A DNA stretch of 24,924 nucleotides from Microvirga sp. (GTDB lineage: Bacteria; Pseudomonadota; Alphaproteobacteria; Rhizobiales; Beijerinckiaceae): NCBI GenBank assembly GCA_022241475.1, contig JAKOMT010000002.1:1-24924 (forward strand). The letters are read 5' to 3'. The notes below the pieces were generated by a model. The model searched no databases and was not told the DNA's origin. It saw nothing but the letters and a program-made list of their open reading frames with translations. The position numbers were made by a program, and so were the translations under genes. Below are positions 23,851 to 24,924 of the stretch, one piece after another. Position 1 is the stretch's first letter; each line of letters opens with the position of its first letter.

Positions 23851-24924
23851 TTAGAAGTCCATGCCGCCCATGCCGCCCATGCCGCCGCCGCCGCCCATGG
23901 AGGGGCCGGAATCCTTCTTGGGGATCTCGGCGATCATGGCTTCGGTGGTCACGAGCAGGCCGGCGATCGACGCGGCGTCCTGAAGAGCCGTGCGAACGAC
24001 CTTGGCCGGATCGACGATGCCCGCGGCGAGCATGTCGACATAGGTCTCGGTCTGGGCGTCGAAGCCGAAGGTCGGAGAGGGGTTCTCACCGATCTTGCCG
24101 ACCACGATCGAACCCTCGACGCCGGAATTCTCGGCGATCTGACGGATCGGAGCCTCGAGGGCGCGCGACACGATCTTGATGCCGGCCCGGATGTCCGGGT
24201 TGTCGCTCTCGAGCTTGTCGACGGCGCCCTTGGCGCGCAGCAGAGCGGTTCCGCCGCCGGGGACGATGCCTTCCTGAACCGCGGCGCGGGTCGCGTTGAG
24301 AGCGTCGTCGACGCGATCCTTCTTCTCCTTCACCTCGACCTCGGTCGAGCCGCCGACGCGGATCACCGCGACGCCGCCCGCGAGCTTGGCCAGACGCTCC
24401 TGGAGCTTCTCACGGTCGTAGTCCGAGGTGGTCTCCTCGATCTGCGCCTTGATCTGGGCGACGCGGCCCTCGATGTCGGTCTTCTCGCCGGAGCCGTCGA
24501 TGATCGTGGTGTTCTCCTTCTCGATCCGCACGCGCTTGGCGCGGCCGAGCATGTCGATCGTCACGTTCTCGAGCTTGATGCCGAGGTCCTCGGAGACGGC
24601 GGTGCCGCCGGTCAGGATCGCGATATCTTCCAGCATGGCCTTGCGGCGATCGCCGAAGCCCGGAGCCTTGACGGCCGCGACCTTGAGGCCGCCGCGCAGC
24701 TTGTTGACGACGAGCGTGGCCAGAGCCTCGCCCTCGATGTCTTCGGCGACGATGAGCAGCGGACGACCGGTCTGCACCACCGCCTCGAGGATCGGCAGCA
24801 TCGCCTGGAGCGAGGACAGCTTCTTCTCGTGGATCAGGATGTAGGGCTCGTCGAGCTCGGCCACCATCTTCTCGGCGTTGGTGACGAAGTACGGCGAGAG
24901 GTAGCCGCGGTCGAACTGCATGCC
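23851..24924 (-). CDS. groEL: Chaperonin GroEL, C-terminal part, cut by window edge
   Basis: The visible 358 codons cover the apical domain to the C-terminus of the 60-kDa chaperonin that folds proteins with GroES in the cytosol. Recognisable blocks are [34 protein letters not shown], the equatorial [11 protein letters not shown] and [20 protein letters not shown]. It ends in the Gly-Gly-Met tail ([14 protein letters not shown]) of group I chaperonins. The ATG at 24921 is internal (preceded by a Gly codon); the true start lies about 190 codons further, outside the window. It is followed by a strong terminator. Alphaproteobacteria often carry several groEL copies, and which one this is cannot be told without the flanking groES. 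Confidence 0.97.
   Translation of the reverse strand, partial: GMQFDRGYLSPYFVTNAEKMVAELDEPYILIHEKKLSSLQAMLPILEAVVQTGRPLLIVAEDIEGEALATLVVNKLRGGLKVAAVKAPGFGDRRKAMLEDIAILTGGTAVSEDLGIKLENVTIDMLGRAKRVRIEKENTTIIDGSGEKTDIEGRVAQIKAQIEETTSDYDREKLQERLAKLAGGVAVIRVGGSTEVEVKEKKDRVDDALNATRAAVQEGIVPGGGTALLRAKGAVDKLESDNPDIRAGIKIVSRALEAPIRQIAENSGVEGSIVVGKIGENPSPTFGFDAQTETYVDMLAAGIVDPAKVVRTALQDAASIAGLLVTTEAMIAEIPKKDSGPSMGGGGGMGGMGGMDF

Noticed and set aside
1..24924. tRNA, rRNA, CRISPR arrays, insertion sequences and riboswitches.
   Set aside because: No T-loop-like GGTTCGAATCC strings with matching arms, no regularly spaced repeats, no transposase or integrase frames and no recognisable riboswitch core were found by reading; short ncRNAs could still be missed.

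Overview
The window is GC-rich (mostly high-60s percent G+C by eye) and reads as chromosomal DNA of an alphaproteobacterium, probably of the Hyphomicrobiales/Rhizobiales type. The support is the GroEL with a Gly-Gly-Met tail, the map-radC pair, the putrescine-type PotGHI transporter and strong GC3 bias. Genus cannot be fixed from sequence reading alone.

Layout. (1) 1-691: left-truncated gene for an unrecognised protein with a Pro/Thr/Ala-rich tail, then a very AT-rich gap (721-830, 18 G/C in 110 bases). (2) 866-2161: pncB (NAD salvage), divergent from an AsmA-family gene at 2486-4336. (3) 4353-9447, minus strand: LysR regulator, M20 deacetylase (ArgE type) and a three-gene polyamine-type ABC transporter potG-potH-potI with no binding-protein gene in view. 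(4) 9621-15535, plus strand: a complete five-gene peptide-type ABC operon (binding protein, two permeases, two ATPases), divergent from the LysR gene. Dyads lie in the shared control region and a strong hairpin lies between the first and second genes. A frameshifted, 5'-truncated lactate-permease remnant follows at 15546-15817. (5) 16019-18530, minus strand: an accessory insert of intermediate G+C. It holds a 752-aa SMC/RecF-like ATPase with a CPFC zinc-hook-like motif and a C-terminal R-x3-E...H signature, the layout of the RloC/PrrC anticodon-nuclease type, preceded by a tightly coupled 82-aa unknown ORF. (6) 18616-22075: SDR-like protein with a degenerate active site, radC, map and an FkbM-type methyltransferase. 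(7) 22080-23648 (perhaps to 23789), minus strand: a low-G+C (about 40%) Schlafen/AlbA_2-type ATP-binding protein placed between the methyltransferase stop codon and the groEL terminator. (8) 23797-24924: groEL terminator and the C-terminal two thirds of groEL, cut by the right edge.

Working together: the LysR gene probably controls the divergent peptide transporter and perhaps the deacetylase, giving an uptake-and-cleavage module for peptides or acylated amino acids next to a polyamine uptake module. The two insert regions, (5) and (7), differ in base composition from their surroundings and carry gene types often found in phage-defence loci. They are the most interesting part of the window, and the RloC-like ATPase with its small partner ORF is the best candidate for an uncharacterised system. 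No tRNA, rRNA, CRISPR array, insertion sequence or transposase was found.
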